Shown: positions 14,110 through 21,296 of the stretch, in pieces
Layout of the letters: the number at the start of each line of letters is the position of its first letter
Position numbering within the stretch: the first letter of the stretch is position 1
Assembly: GCA_027681045.1 (NCBI GenBank)
Contig: JAQDCK010000020.1
Coordinates: forward strand, 1-21,513
DNA length: 21,513 nt
Source: Lactobacillaceae bacterium AF64-9pH9TA
Lineage (GTDB): Bacteria > Bacillota > Bacilli > Lactobacillales > Lactobacillaceae
Reading direction: 5' to 3'
The notes under the pieces: model-generated
Told to the model about the DNA's origin: nothing
Seen by the model: only the letters and a program-made list of their open reading frames with translations
Database searches by the model: none
Position numbers and translations under genes: made by a program

Positions 14110-14688
14110 TTATGAAAACATTTCGCTTACTATCTCATCATGCAGCTTGTTGATCCGCTGGCTCGTCTTTTGCCAGTTGTACTCCCCATGCTGCTTGTTC
14201 CGGTAGGAATAAAGCTGAGCTTCATTGATATACTTCAAGGCCAGGTCCCAGCGCTGACCCGTTCCCCAGCCTCTGGCGTAGCAAAGGGCCAGGCGGTAGT
14301 CGATCTCAGCAATTAGGTCTTCGTCGCCTTCTTGCAGGACGCTTTCCGCCATGCTGTAATATTGAAAGGCAATCTCGTCGTTTCTCTTTACAAAATTGCC
14401 AAAACGGAAGGCATCCCCCAGCTTATAGAAGGCATTCGGGTTGCCGGCCAAAGATGCTTGAGTAAAGTAGTAAAAAGCCTGCTCCTGGTCGGCTTCACCA
14501 ACCCGGCCAAAGGCATAGATGTAGCCTAAATTGCACATGGCCTGGGAATTGCCGTAGGCAGCTGCCTTTTTATAGCACTCAAGGGCCAGTTCATAGTCCC
14601 CCTGCCGGTAGGCTTCCGCCCCCCGGTCCAGCCAGGTCGAGCTGATTTTATCCATCTCAACGAATCTATCTTTGTCCAAAAATGCCAT
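14110..14688 (-). CDS. Sel1-like/TPR repeat protein
   Basis: 192 residues from the ATG at 14688 (MAFLDKDRF). The TTG at 14700 would overlap the ribosome site, so it is rejected. Short alpha-helical repeats of Sel1 type are plain: YELALECYKKAAAYGNSQAM followed by CNLGYIYAFG; QAFYYFTQASLAGNPNAFYK then LGDAFRFG; IAFQYYSMAE; RLALCYARGWG. Such repeats form a superhelical protein-binding scaffold. No signal peptide, so cytoplasmic. It lies 24 bp downstream of the DUF2325 gene and is probably cotranscribed, which suggests that the two act together; partner unknown. Confidence 0.8.
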   Translation of the reverse strand: MAFLDKDRFVEMDKISSTWLDRGAEAYRQGDYELALECYKKAAAYGNSQAMCNLGYIYAFGRVGEADQEQAFYYFTQASLAGNPNAFYKLGDAFRFGNFVKRNDEIAFQYYSMAESVLQEGDEDLIAEIDYRLALCYARGWGTGQRWDLALKYINEAQLYSYRNKQHGEYNWQKTSQRINKLHDEIVSEMFS

Positions 14689-14712
14689 CTTGACCGCCAA
14701 CCTTTCTAAAAA

Positions 14713-15936
14713 TTAACTAAACGCCATCTCCTTGACCGGATACGCGATCGGCTGGGTGGATGTCTCATAAGCCGGCAGGCCGTGCATAGCCCGGTAGATC
14801 GCCCGCTCAATTGCAGACAGGCCCGCCGAATCCGCGATGGCCAGCCGCTTGGCATACTTGCGCAGAGCCTTGCTGGTTGAGTGCTTGTTCAAATTCTGCA
14901 CCATGACCGTTACGTCAGCCCGCTTGAGAGCATGCTTGTAAAAAGATTCCGTATCGGAAAACTTGAAGGCGTCAATCACCTTGCAGCGGCCGTGGTGTTC
15001 ACCCACCATCTTCTGAATCTCCTGGCTACGGAGCTCATTGCCGATGACCACCGCCACGCTATGGCCATGCAGGTCGAAATTCAAGGTCGTTACGCTCTCT
15101 TCTTTATCCTTGTCTTCCTTTTCGCTTTTTACCTTCTTTTCAGCCGGCTTTTCCTTCTTTGGAGCTTCTTCTCCCTTAGTCTGGCTGACCCAACGGACGA
15201 TCATATTGCTGGGGCTGTTCTTATACCAGGCCAAGTCAACGATGTCGCCTTCATGGACAAAACCTGTCTCGGTTTGCCGAGCATCAATGATCGCCGGCAC
15301 CTCATAGCGGTCAATGCCCGCGCACTCACTTAATTTCTCGCCCATGGCATTGCGGCTGACATACAAGTCGCCGGCAGGATCCCTTTCTACCACCCCATAT
15401 GACATAGTTGCGATATTAGAAGGCAGCTTTCCTGCTTCCACTATCCGGACTACCCGGGGCGGCTCGCTGCTAGGGTCCAGCTCTACTAAATCGCCGTTTT
15501 CCACGTTCAGATTTTTGACGGCCAGCTCATTGATCTCGCTGACCAGGTCCCCCTGTTCGGTGTAAAAACTCCCGCCCTTCAAGGCCCGGGAAAAGCGGCA
15601 GAGCTGGTTGCCAGCCGAGATCTGATAATGGATGCTGGCGGTTGGTTCTTCATGACGGATGATTTTGACTTGCTTCTTGTCCTCTGTTTCCCCTTCTGCT
15701 AGGTCTCCGCCGCTATCTGCCTCTTCAATGGCGTCTGAATCATCAGAATCTTCTTCGCCTTCGCCCTCCTCATCGCCTGTTTCAGCTTCTTCGTCTTCAT
15801 CATCCAGGTCAACTCTGGCCAGGGTTAAGAGGTTTTCGATTGCGACTGCTCCCAGGCGCAAGGATGTACTGCTGTCGTCCAAAGCATCTAAGATGTTCCG
15901 AACTTGCTCACGATAGTCTAAATAGTATTCTTTCAT
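14713..15936 (-). CDS. DUF2325 domain protein with acidic and charged linkers
   Basis: The ATG at 15936 (MKEYYLDYRE) is preferred over the one at 15954, because AAAGGG lies 9 nt before it and the upstream ATG has no site. Of the 407 residues, 1-42 are helical, 43-87 are an Asp/Glu tract with hardly a basic residue, 90-250 a folded region without known family, 253-282 a Lys/Glu linker, and 293-368 a DUF2325 domain (VAVVIGNELRSQEIQKMV, then a strand ADVTVMVQNLNKHSTS, then KALRKYAKR). DUF2325 is of unknown function, with a Rossmann-like pattern. The highly acidic tract might mimic nucleic acid or hold a basic partner (guess). The Sel1-repeat gene follows after 24 bp. Confidence 0.8.
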   Translation of the reverse strand: MKEYYLDYREQVRNILDALDDSSTSLRLGAVAIENLLTLARVDLDDEDEEAETGDEEGEGEEDSDDSDAIEEADSGGDLAEGETEDKKQVKIIRHEEPTASIHYQISAGNQLCRFSRALKGGSFYTEQGDLVSEINELAVKNLNVENGDLVELDPSSEPPRVVRIVEAGKLPSNIATMSYGVVERDPAGDLYVSRNAMGEKLSECAGIDRYEVPAIIDARQTETGFVHEGDIVDLAWYKNSPSNMIVRWVSQTKGEEAPKKEKPAEKKVKSEKEDKDKEESVTTLNFDLHGHSVAVVIGNELRSQEIQKMVGEHHGRCKVIDAFKFSDTESFYKHALKRADVTVMVQNLNKHSTSKALRKYAKRLAIADSAGLSAIERAIYRAMHGLPAYETSTQPIAYPVKEMAFS

Positions 15937-16064
15937 CTTTTTGTACCCTTTCATTTTTGAATTCGCTTTCCGCGTCTATTCTTATTATCACAATTTTTTG
16001 AAAGAATTACAGGGCATATGCGAAAAAAATTACTAAAATGGGCAAAAAAGACTATTTTTCCTTA

Positions 16065-16082
16065 ACAGTAAGCCTTTACTGT
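16065..16082 (-). other. Hairpin at the glycerate kinase stop codon
   Basis: Perfect 7-bp stem ACAGTAA/TTACTGT with a 4-nt loop includes the stop codon. The nearest T-run (six T on the minus strand) comes 15 nt later, so it is at best a weak terminator. Confidence 0.4.
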
Positions 16083-17224
16083 AAATTTGCTCTGGCAGCT
16101 TTAATCACCCGGGCTATGTTTTCACTGGTCCGGGCTAAATTTTCTTCTCCGCCTGCTAAAGCTTCCGGCAAGCTGCAGACGCCTGGCAGGATACCAAAAA
16201 TCCCCGTAAAGCCTGCTCCATATAAGCTGTCAATTCCATCTCCAACCTGGCCAGCCAGGGCAAAAACCGGTATGCCAAATTTTTTGGCAACTTGAGCCAC
16301 GGCATAGGGTGTCTTGCCGAACTTAGTCTGGAAATCAATCCCGCCTTCGCCCGTAAAGACATAGTCAGCATCCCGCATCTTTTCCGCCAAATGGCTTTCC
16401 TCGATCACGATCTGGGCGCCTGCCTGCATCTGGCAATTGCTGAAGGCCAAAAAGCCCACTCCCAGGCCGCCAGCTGCCCCGCTGCCAGGAACGTTCTCTA
16501 CATCTTTCCCAACTTGCTCCGTGATCACGGCCGCGTAATGGTGAAGGTTAGCGTCAAGCTTCTGGACCATCTCCTTGTCCGCCCCTTTTTGCGGGCCGAA
16601 AACCGCAGATGCTCCATTGAGTCCGGTCAAAGGATTGGTCACGTCGCTGGCCAGAATGATTTCAACTTCTTTTAAGCGGGGAGCAAAGCCGCTGGTATCA
16701 ATTCTGGCTAATTGGTCTAAACTTCCTCCGCCCAAAGGCAGCTCTTGGCCATTTTTATCTAAAAGCCTAACCCCCAGAGCCTGAGCCAGGCCGGCACCAC
16801 CATCATTAGTCGCGCTGCCGCCCAGGCCAACGATAATCTTTTTAACGCCCCGCTTCAACGCGTCAAGTACCAGCTCCCCGGTCCCAAAAGTGGTTGCCGT
16901 CATTGGATCGCGGTCCTTTTTCGCAAGCAAGCCCAGGCCGCTGGCTGCTGCCGTCTCGATCACCGCGCATTCCCCGTCATTGATCAGACCATAGCTGGCC
17001 AAAAGCCTTTTGCCATCGGGACCGGTAACCTCCTTTGCAACTTTTTCCCCGGGGATGCAAGACAAGATTGCATCGACCGTCCCCTCGCCCCCATCGGCCA
17101 TGGGGACCTGGACGACTTCCGCCTCGGGAAAGACCCGCTTGATCCCATCTGCCATGGCCTGGCAGGCCTCTTTGGCTGACAAGCTTTCCTTGAAACTGTC
17201 GCTGGCTGTAATAAACTTGAGCAT
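16076..17224 (-). CDS. Glycerate kinase, GarK/GlxK family
   Basis: Phosphorylates D-glycerate with ATP, feeding glycolysis. The 382 residues are full length. Typical motifs: SDSFKESLSA (8-17), MADGGEGT (42-49), the glycine-rich GLGGSATNDGGAG (133-145), SDVTNPLTG, FGPQKGAD and GAAGGLG. AGAGG lies 7 nt before the ATG. The gene stands as a single unit between the DUF2325 gene and the divergent xerS. Whether it makes 2- or 3-phosphoglycerate cannot be told from the sequence by eye. Confidence 0.95.
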   Translation of the reverse strand: MLKFITASDSFKESLSAKEACQAMADGIKRVFPEAEVVQVPMADGGEGTVDAILSCIPGEKVAKEVTGPDGKRLLASYGLINDGECAVIETAAASGLGLLAKKDRDPMTATTFGTGELVLDALKRGVKKIIVGLGGSATNDGGAGLAQALGVRLLDKNGQELPLGGGSLDQLARIDTSGFAPRLKEVEIILASDVTNPLTGLNGASAVFGPQKGADKEMVQKLDANLHHYAAVITEQVGKDVENVPGSGAAGGLGVGFLAFSNCQMQAGAQIVIEESHLAEKMRDADYVFTGEGGIDFQTKFGKTPYAVAQVAKKFGIPVFALAGQVGDGIDSLYGAGFTGIFGILPGVCSLPEALAGGEENLARTSENIARVIKAARANLQ

Positions 17225-17280
17225 TTTTCTGCCTCTTTTATTTTTTCAATGATCAGCTCTATTTTACCGCTTTTCCAAGC

Positions 17281-17307
17281 AAAAAGCCGCCTGACTGAAA
17301 GACAGGC
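17281..17307 (-). terminator. Terminator-like hairpin upstream of glycerate kinase
   Basis: GCCTG/CAGGC (5 bp, 9-nt loop) followed by GGCTTTTT on the minus strand. No gene lies upstream of it on this strand, so it might be an attenuator, a leftover, or chance. Confidence 0.35.
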
Positions 17308-17337
17308 AACTGATCAACTAGCTGTCGATTCGACTTC

Positions 17338-17367
17338 TTTCTAGTATAATTAAGCTAACGGAAAAAT
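17338..17367. other. dif-like site directly upstream of xerS
   Basis: On the minus strand this 30-bp stretch begins ATTTTTCCG and ends CTAGAAA. From memory the streptococcal/lactococcal dif (difSL) begins ATTTTTCCG and ends CTTGAAA with an AT-rich core, and lies next to xerS. The central region differs, and the stretch also contains a TATAAT (17345-17350 on plus) that may be the xerS promoter -10. A candidate only. Confidence 0.4.
17345..17350 (+). promoter_or_regulatory. Possible -10 box for xerS
   Basis: Perfect TATAAT about 105 bp before the xerS start. No convincing -35 box is seen at the right distance. Confidence 0.4.
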
Positions 17368-17394
17368 ATTGGTAATTATAGCATCTTAGAAGAA

Positions 17395-17448
17395 ATGCTG
17401 ACCATCATTGAAGACGAGTACAAGAACCACTTTTTGGAGAAAGAATAA
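17395..17448 (+). CDS. Tiny ORF or gene-end remnant before xerS
   Basis: MLTIIEDEYKNHFLEKE ends at TAA 17446-17448, immediately beside the xerS ribosome site (AAGG). The frame is also open and coding-like for 13 codons upstream (ending NYSILEE). It has no ribosome site of its own. Either the tail of a decayed gene or a short upstream ORF whose translation would deliver ribosomes to xerS. Confidence 0.3.
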   Translation: MLTIIEDEYKNHFLEKE

Positions 17449-17456
17449 GGTGTCAT

Positions 17457-18533
17457 ATGGAAACCAAGAAATATCTCTCCCTCATCGACCGGGAAATGGC
17501 CCAGATGCCGGACTTCGTCAAGGAATACCAGCTGGAAACAAGGCACTCTCTAACCACCAGCTACCAGTACTTAACGGAAATCCGCCGCTTTTTCTCCTGG
17601 CTGATCGCTGAAAATTTGACCCAGGCGAAAAGTCCCAGCCAAGTGCTGCCAAGCGACCTGGAAAAATTGAGCCGGAGCGATGTCATGCTCTACCTGGACA
17701 AGCTGGAGCACAGCAAGAACAAGCAGGGCCACCTCAACTCCCCGACGACCGTCAACCGGTCCCTCAACTCCCTGCGCTCCTTGTACAAGTACTTAACCAT
17801 CACAGCTGACAAGAACAATGGCGAGCCTTATTTTGATCGCAATGTCATGCTCAAGATCAATTCCCTTCCTTATACAAGTACCTTGAACTACCGGGCTCAT
17901 GCCTTAGAAGCCCACATGTATACCGGCGACTTGAAATACCAGTTCATGGACTTTTTAGACCAAAAATTTGCTGGCCTCTGCAGTGGCCGCGCCCTTTCTT
18001 CTTTTAAGCAAAACAAGGAAAGGGACATGGCGGTCATCGCCTTGATCTTAGGTACCGGGATCCGGGTTTCTGAATGCGCCGGGGTTGACCTGAAAGACCT
18101 CAACTTAAAGGAAGCAACATTGGACGTCACCCGGAAGGGCGGACAGAGAGACTCAGTGCCAGTTGCTGACTGGACCCTCCCCTACCTGGAAAAGTACCTG
18201 GCAATCCGGACAGACCGCTACCAGGCCCCGGCCACTAACAAGGCCTTTTTCTTAACCAGCTACCACCAGGAATGCCGCCGGATGACGACCAATGCCATTG
18301 AGAAAATGGTTGGCAAGTATTCTGCCGCCTTCGGCCATCCCCTCACCCCACACAAGCTCCGCCACACGGTCGCTTCTGAACTCTACCAGGCCACCAAGGA
18401 CCAGGTCATGGTTGCCCAGCAACTGGGGCAAAAAGGCACCTCAGCCACCGACCTATACACCCACGTTGACCAAAGAGAACAGCGGGCTGCCCTCAATGCC
18501 AGCGCCAAACAAAATAAGTCCTCCTCTGATTAG
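17457..18533 (+). CDS. xerS: Tyrosine recombinase XerS
   Basis: The 358-residue protein has the length and layout of XerS, the single recombinase that resolves chromosome dimers at dif in streptococci and lactococci: a SAM-like N-terminal core-binding domain (about 1-140; SYQYLTEIRRFFSWL) and a C-terminal catalytic domain. Catalytic residues visible: Arg203 (GTGIRVSE), Lys227 (TRKGG), His299 and Arg302 (HKLRH) and the nucleophile Tyr334 (TDLYTH). The second His/Trp position, normally in LGH, here reads LGQ (Gln325). AAGG is 6 nt before the ATG. A dif-like sequence lies 90 bp upstream. An integrase of a mobile element is less likely, since no phage or ICE genes are near. Confidence 0.88.
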   Translation: METKKYLSLIDREMAQMPDFVKEYQLETRHSLTTSYQYLTEIRRFFSWLIAENLTQAKSPSQVLPSDLEKLSRSDVMLYLDKLEHSKNKQGHLNSPTTVNRSLNSLRSLYKYLTITADKNNGEPYFDRNVMLKINSLPYTSTLNYRAHALEAHMYTGDLKYQFMDFLDQKFAGLCSGRALSSFKQNKERDMAVIALILGTGIRVSECAGVDLKDLNLKEATLDVTRKGGQRDSVPVADWTLPYLEKYLAIRTDRYQAPATNKAFFLTSYHQECRRMTTNAIEKMVGKYSAAFGHPLTPHKLRHTVASELYQATKDQVMVAQQLGQKGTSATDLYTHVDQREQRAALNASAKQNKSSSD

Positions 18534-18543
18534 AGAAGGACTT
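18516..18543. terminator. Terminator shared by convergent xerS and pyrC
   Basis: AAGTCCT/AGGACTT (7 bp) with inner CTCT/AGAG and a GATT loop. ATTTT follows on the plus strand and TTATTTTG on the minus strand. The stem overlaps the last xerS codons and its stop. Confidence 0.85.
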
Positions 18544-18598
18544 ATTTTCGCCTTTTGCTAGTTATTTTCTTCTGTGGTAAAAATTTTTTGCCATTTGC

Positions 18599-19882
18599 CT
18601 AGTCGGCAAAGTGCTTGCTCTTGTAAACCAGCTTGCCGCTGACAAAAGTCAAGGCGGTCATGCCGTAGACTTCCTGGCCGGTGAAAGGTGTGTTGACCCC
18701 CTTGGATAAGTAGTCTTCTTCGGCCAGCTTTTCGGCGTGGTCCAGGTCAAAGACGGCCAGGTCGGCTTCCTTGCCTGGAGCCAGGACACCAGCGTCCAGG
18801 CCAAAGAGCTTGGCTGGCTGGTAGCTCATGAGGTCCAAAAGCAGGCTCAGCTCCATTTGCCCGCTCTTGACGAACTTGGTGTAAAGGCAAGCAAAAGCCG
18901 TTTCGTTGCCGATGATCCCGAAGGCAGCCTTCCGCATATCACCGGCCTTTTCTTCCCGGCTGTGCGGAGCATGGTCAGTCGCGATCAAGTCGATCGTCCC
19001 GTCCAGCATCCCTTCAATCAAGGCAAACTGGTCTTCCTTTGATCTAAGCGGCGGGTTCATCTTGTAGTAGCCGTTGTTGCCGTCGATCTCTTCTTCGCTC
19101 AAAAGCAGGTGGTGAGGTGCGGCTTCGGCGGTTACATTGATTCCGTATTCCTTGGCGATCCGGATCAGTTCCACGCTTTCCTTGGTAGAAACGTGGCAGG
19201 CATGGTAGTGAACCCCGGTAGCCTGGGCCAAAACCAGGTCTCTAGCCAGCTGGGCAGATTCACTGACCCCCAGGATGCCTGGCAGGCCGAGTTCTTCCGC
19301 CTTCTTTCCTGCATTCATCACCCCGTGATGATAAAGGGAGTCATCTTGGATGTGCTCACAGATGGCCAGACCTACCTTGGCAGCTTCCTGCATAGCCTCA
19401 TACATAGTGCCGGCTTGCTGGATGCCATGGCCGTCATTGCTGAAGGCAAAAGCCCCCGCATCTTTCAAGGCCGCCATGTCAACCACCTTATCGCTGGTCA
19501 GACCCTCAGTGATGGCTCCGTATTGCTTGAGGTGGACGCAGCTGTTGGTTTCATTTAAAGAAACCTGCTTTTCAAAAGTTTCCAGGTCATCTGGGACCGG
19601 GTCAACATTAGGCATGGTGCAGACCGTGGTGAAACCGCCCCGGGCTGCTGCCTGAGACCCAGTCTTGATGGTTTCCTTGTAGGTAAAGCCCGGCTCTCTG
19701 TAGTGTTCGTGGATGTCGACCAGACCAGGTGCTAAAAGCTTGCCCTTTAAGTCGTAAACTTCAGCACCCTCTTCCGGCAAGTCCAGACCAATCGCCTGGA
19801 TCTTGCTGCCAGAGATCGAGACATCTTCTTTGACAAATTCTCCTTCCTGGTAAACCAGGCCGTTTTTCAGCAAAATGGCCAT
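18599..19882 (-). CDS. pyrC: Dihydroorotase, type I
   Basis: Closes N-carbamoyl-L-aspartate to dihydroorotate, step three of pyrimidine synthesis. The 427 residues are normal for the longer Gram-positive type. Zinc-site residues can be seen: DIHEHYREPG (His58, His60), Asp150 (SNDGHG), His177 (CEHIQD), His230 (HACHVS) and Asp303 (ATDHAPHS). Its ATG overlaps the pyrB stop by one base (TAATG), so it is translationally coupled to pyrB and shares the PyrR-controlled leader. It ends convergently with xerS. Confidence 0.97.
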   Translation of the reverse strand: MAILLKNGLVYQEGEFVKEDVSISGSKIQAIGLDLPEEGAEVYDLKGKLLAPGLVDIHEHYREPGFTYKETIKTGSQAAARGGFTTVCTMPNVDPVPDDLETFEKQVSLNETNSCVHLKQYGAITEGLTSDKVVDMAALKDAGAFAFSNDGHGIQQAGTMYEAMQEAAKVGLAICEHIQDDSLYHHGVMNAGKKAEELGLPGILGVSESAQLARDLVLAQATGVHYHACHVSTKESVELIRIAKEYGINVTAEAAPHHLLLSEEEIDGNNGYYKMNPPLRSKEDQFALIEGMLDGTIDLIATDHAPHSREEKAGDMRKAAFGIIGNETAFACLYTKFVKSGQMELSLLLDLMSYQPAKLFGLDAGVLAPGKEADLAVFDLDHAEKLAEEDYLSKGVNTPFTGQEVYGMTALTFVSGKLVYKSKHFAD

Positions 19883-20892
19883 TATGCAAGGCCTCCCAAC
19901 TTACGGCCGCGCAAAACAGCTTCGATCATGGCCATTCTGACAAAGACCCCATTGTGCATTTGGACAGCGTAGCGGGACTTAGGTGCTTCAACCAGGTCTC
20001 CGTCCCATTCAACCCCGCGGTTGATTGGACCCGGATGCATGATGATAGCGTCATCCTTAAGCATGTCGTAGCGGCGTTGGTTGAGGCCGTAAGCAGCGTT
20101 GTAGTCCTTAGCGTCAAAGAGCTGTTCAGTCTTGTCTTCTGCCCCGTTGTGGCGTTCGTGCTGAACTCTGAGCAGCATCAAGACGTCGAGTTCCGGAATT
20201 TCGTCGTCAATGTTCTTGACATAAGTGCCGTACTTGCTGAATTCTTCAGCGTCGTACCAGTATTCCGGACCTGAGAAGTAGACTTCCGCGCCCAGGGTGT
20301 TCAAGATTTCCATGTTTGACCGGGCAACCCGGGAGTTGGTCAAGTCACCGACGATCATGATCTTCAAGCCGTCGAAGTGGCCAAATTCGTTATAGATGGT
20401 CATCATGTCCAGCATGCTTTGAGATGGGTGCTGGCCGGAACCGTCACCAGCGTTAACCAAGCCCATTTGCAAGTGCTGGCCTTCCTTTGGGTGGATGATT
20501 TCGTTGTAGTAGGCGTTTTCCGGGTGTCTGATCACGCTGAGTTCGATGCCCAGAGATGCCATGGTCAGTTCAGTGTCGTAGAGGTTTTCCCCCTTGTTGA
20601 CTGAAGAGTGGGATGGGTCAAATGGGATTACAGTCAAGCCCAGCCTTCTTTCAGCAACTTCAAAGCTGGTGTGGGTCCGGGTTGAGTTTTCAAAGAACAT
20701 GTTGGTGCAGAAGATTGGCCGGCTCAAGGCTGGTACTTCCCCGCCGTTCTTGAAATATTGGGCTCTTTGCAGCAGGTGCAGCACGTCATCAGCGCTTAGT
20801 TGTTCAACGCTGACAAAGTAAGGCAGACGGAGCAAGTTGTCTTGCTTGTCTTCAATTTCGACAACGACTTGGTTTTTGGTAACAGTGGTCAT
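19882..20892 (-). CDS. pyrB: Aspartate carbamoyltransferase catalytic subunit
   Basis: Joins carbamoyl phosphate and aspartate, the committed step of pyrimidine synthesis. Start at 20892 ([10 protein letters not shown]), because the longer frame to 20946 would run back through the attenuator hairpin; AGGA lies 12 nt upstream, a somewhat long spacing. 336 residues. Active-site motifs: FFENSTRT (66-73), [14 protein letters not shown] (149-162), RVQHERH (242-248) and HPGPINRG (286-293). No pyrI regulatory subunit, as usual in Gram-positives, where control is by PyrR. Confidence 0.97.
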   Translation of the reverse strand: MTTVTKNQVVVEIEDKQDNLLRLPYFVSVEQLSADDVLHLLQRAQYFKNGGEVPALSRPIFCTNMFFENSTRTHTSFEVAERRLGLTVIPFDPSHSSVNKGENLYDTELTMASLGIELSVIRHPENAYYNEIIHPKEGQHLQMGLVNAGDGSGQHPSQSMLDMMTIYNEFGHFDGLKIMIVGDLTNSRVARSNMEILNTLGAEVYFSGPEYWYDAEEFSKYGTYVKNIDDEIPELDVLMLLRVQHERHNGAEDKTEQLFDAKDYNAAYGLNQRRYDMLKDDAIIMHPGPINRGVEWDGDLVEAPKSRYAVQMHNGVFVRMAMIEAVLRGRKLGGLA

Positions 20893-20925
20893 GATGATTT
20901 GACATCCTTTCGAAAATAACTTAAG

Positions 20926-20970
20926 CAAAAAGACCATTTTAAACACTCAGTCTCCGTGTCTAAAATGGTC
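20926..20970 (-). terminator. Attenuator terminator of the pyr leader
   Basis: Perfect 10-bp outer stem plus an inner 4-bp stem, then TTTTT on the minus strand, about 35 bp before pyrB. Confidence 0.9.
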
Positions 20971-21104
20971 TCTCAAAGTCTGCTTAAACTGCCCGGAAAG
21001 CTTCCTCCCCGGTCTTCTTGTCAATCCGAATGTTTGCCAAGAATTTCTTGTTTATATCTGAATTTTGAGCTGCCTTCTTAGCCTCACGGGACTAAATTTA
21101 AAGG
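20926..21104 (-). promoter_or_regulatory. PyrR-controlled attenuator leader of pyrBC
   Basis: On the minus strand a PyrR-binding hairpin (21104-21073) starts CCTTTAAATTTAGTCC, has the conserved GAGGCT in the loop region and ends AAGAAGG. About 100 nt later a terminator follows (10-bp stem GACCATTTTA/TAAAATGGTC at 20970-20932, with ACAC/GTGT inside, then TTTTT). Known mechanism: PyrR with UMP holds the binding hairpin and lets the terminator form. Confidence 0.92.
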
Positions 21105-21123
21105 TCATTCATATGTTTCCTTA

Positions 21124-21152
21124 ACTATAATGACTTTTCTCCTTTAAGTCAA
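21124..21152 (-). promoter_or_regulatory. Promoter of the pyrBC operon
   Basis: Minus-strand TTGACT (21147-21152), 17-bp spacer, TATAGT (21124-21129); transcription would start just before the PyrR-binding hairpin. Confidence 0.85.
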
Positions 21153-21233
21153 GCTTTTTTATCGAAAAGGCAGGCAAATTTTTTAAAGAAAAAGTTTAAA
21201 ACCATTTTCAACCGTTTACTGAAGTGATTGCGG

Positions 21234-21239
21234 TATAAT
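21234..21239 (+). promoter_or_regulatory. -10 box of the nitroreductase gene
   Basis: Perfect TATAAT 57 bp before the start codon. The -35 region is unclear (TTCAAC is 21 bp upstream). Confidence 0.55.
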
Positions 21240-21296
21240 CTAGCTAAGGAATCGACAGACATGTGTTTTGTTAGACTGACAGGAGGGAAATCATCC

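Noticed and set aside
17457..18533. Integrase of a prophage or conjugative element
   Set aside because: No phage, relaxase or excisionase genes nearby; length and domain layout match XerS, and the neighbours are housekeeping genes.
20893..20946. Upstream extension of pyrB
   Set aside because: The extra residues come from the attenuator terminator; the ATG at 20892 gives the usual family N-terminus.
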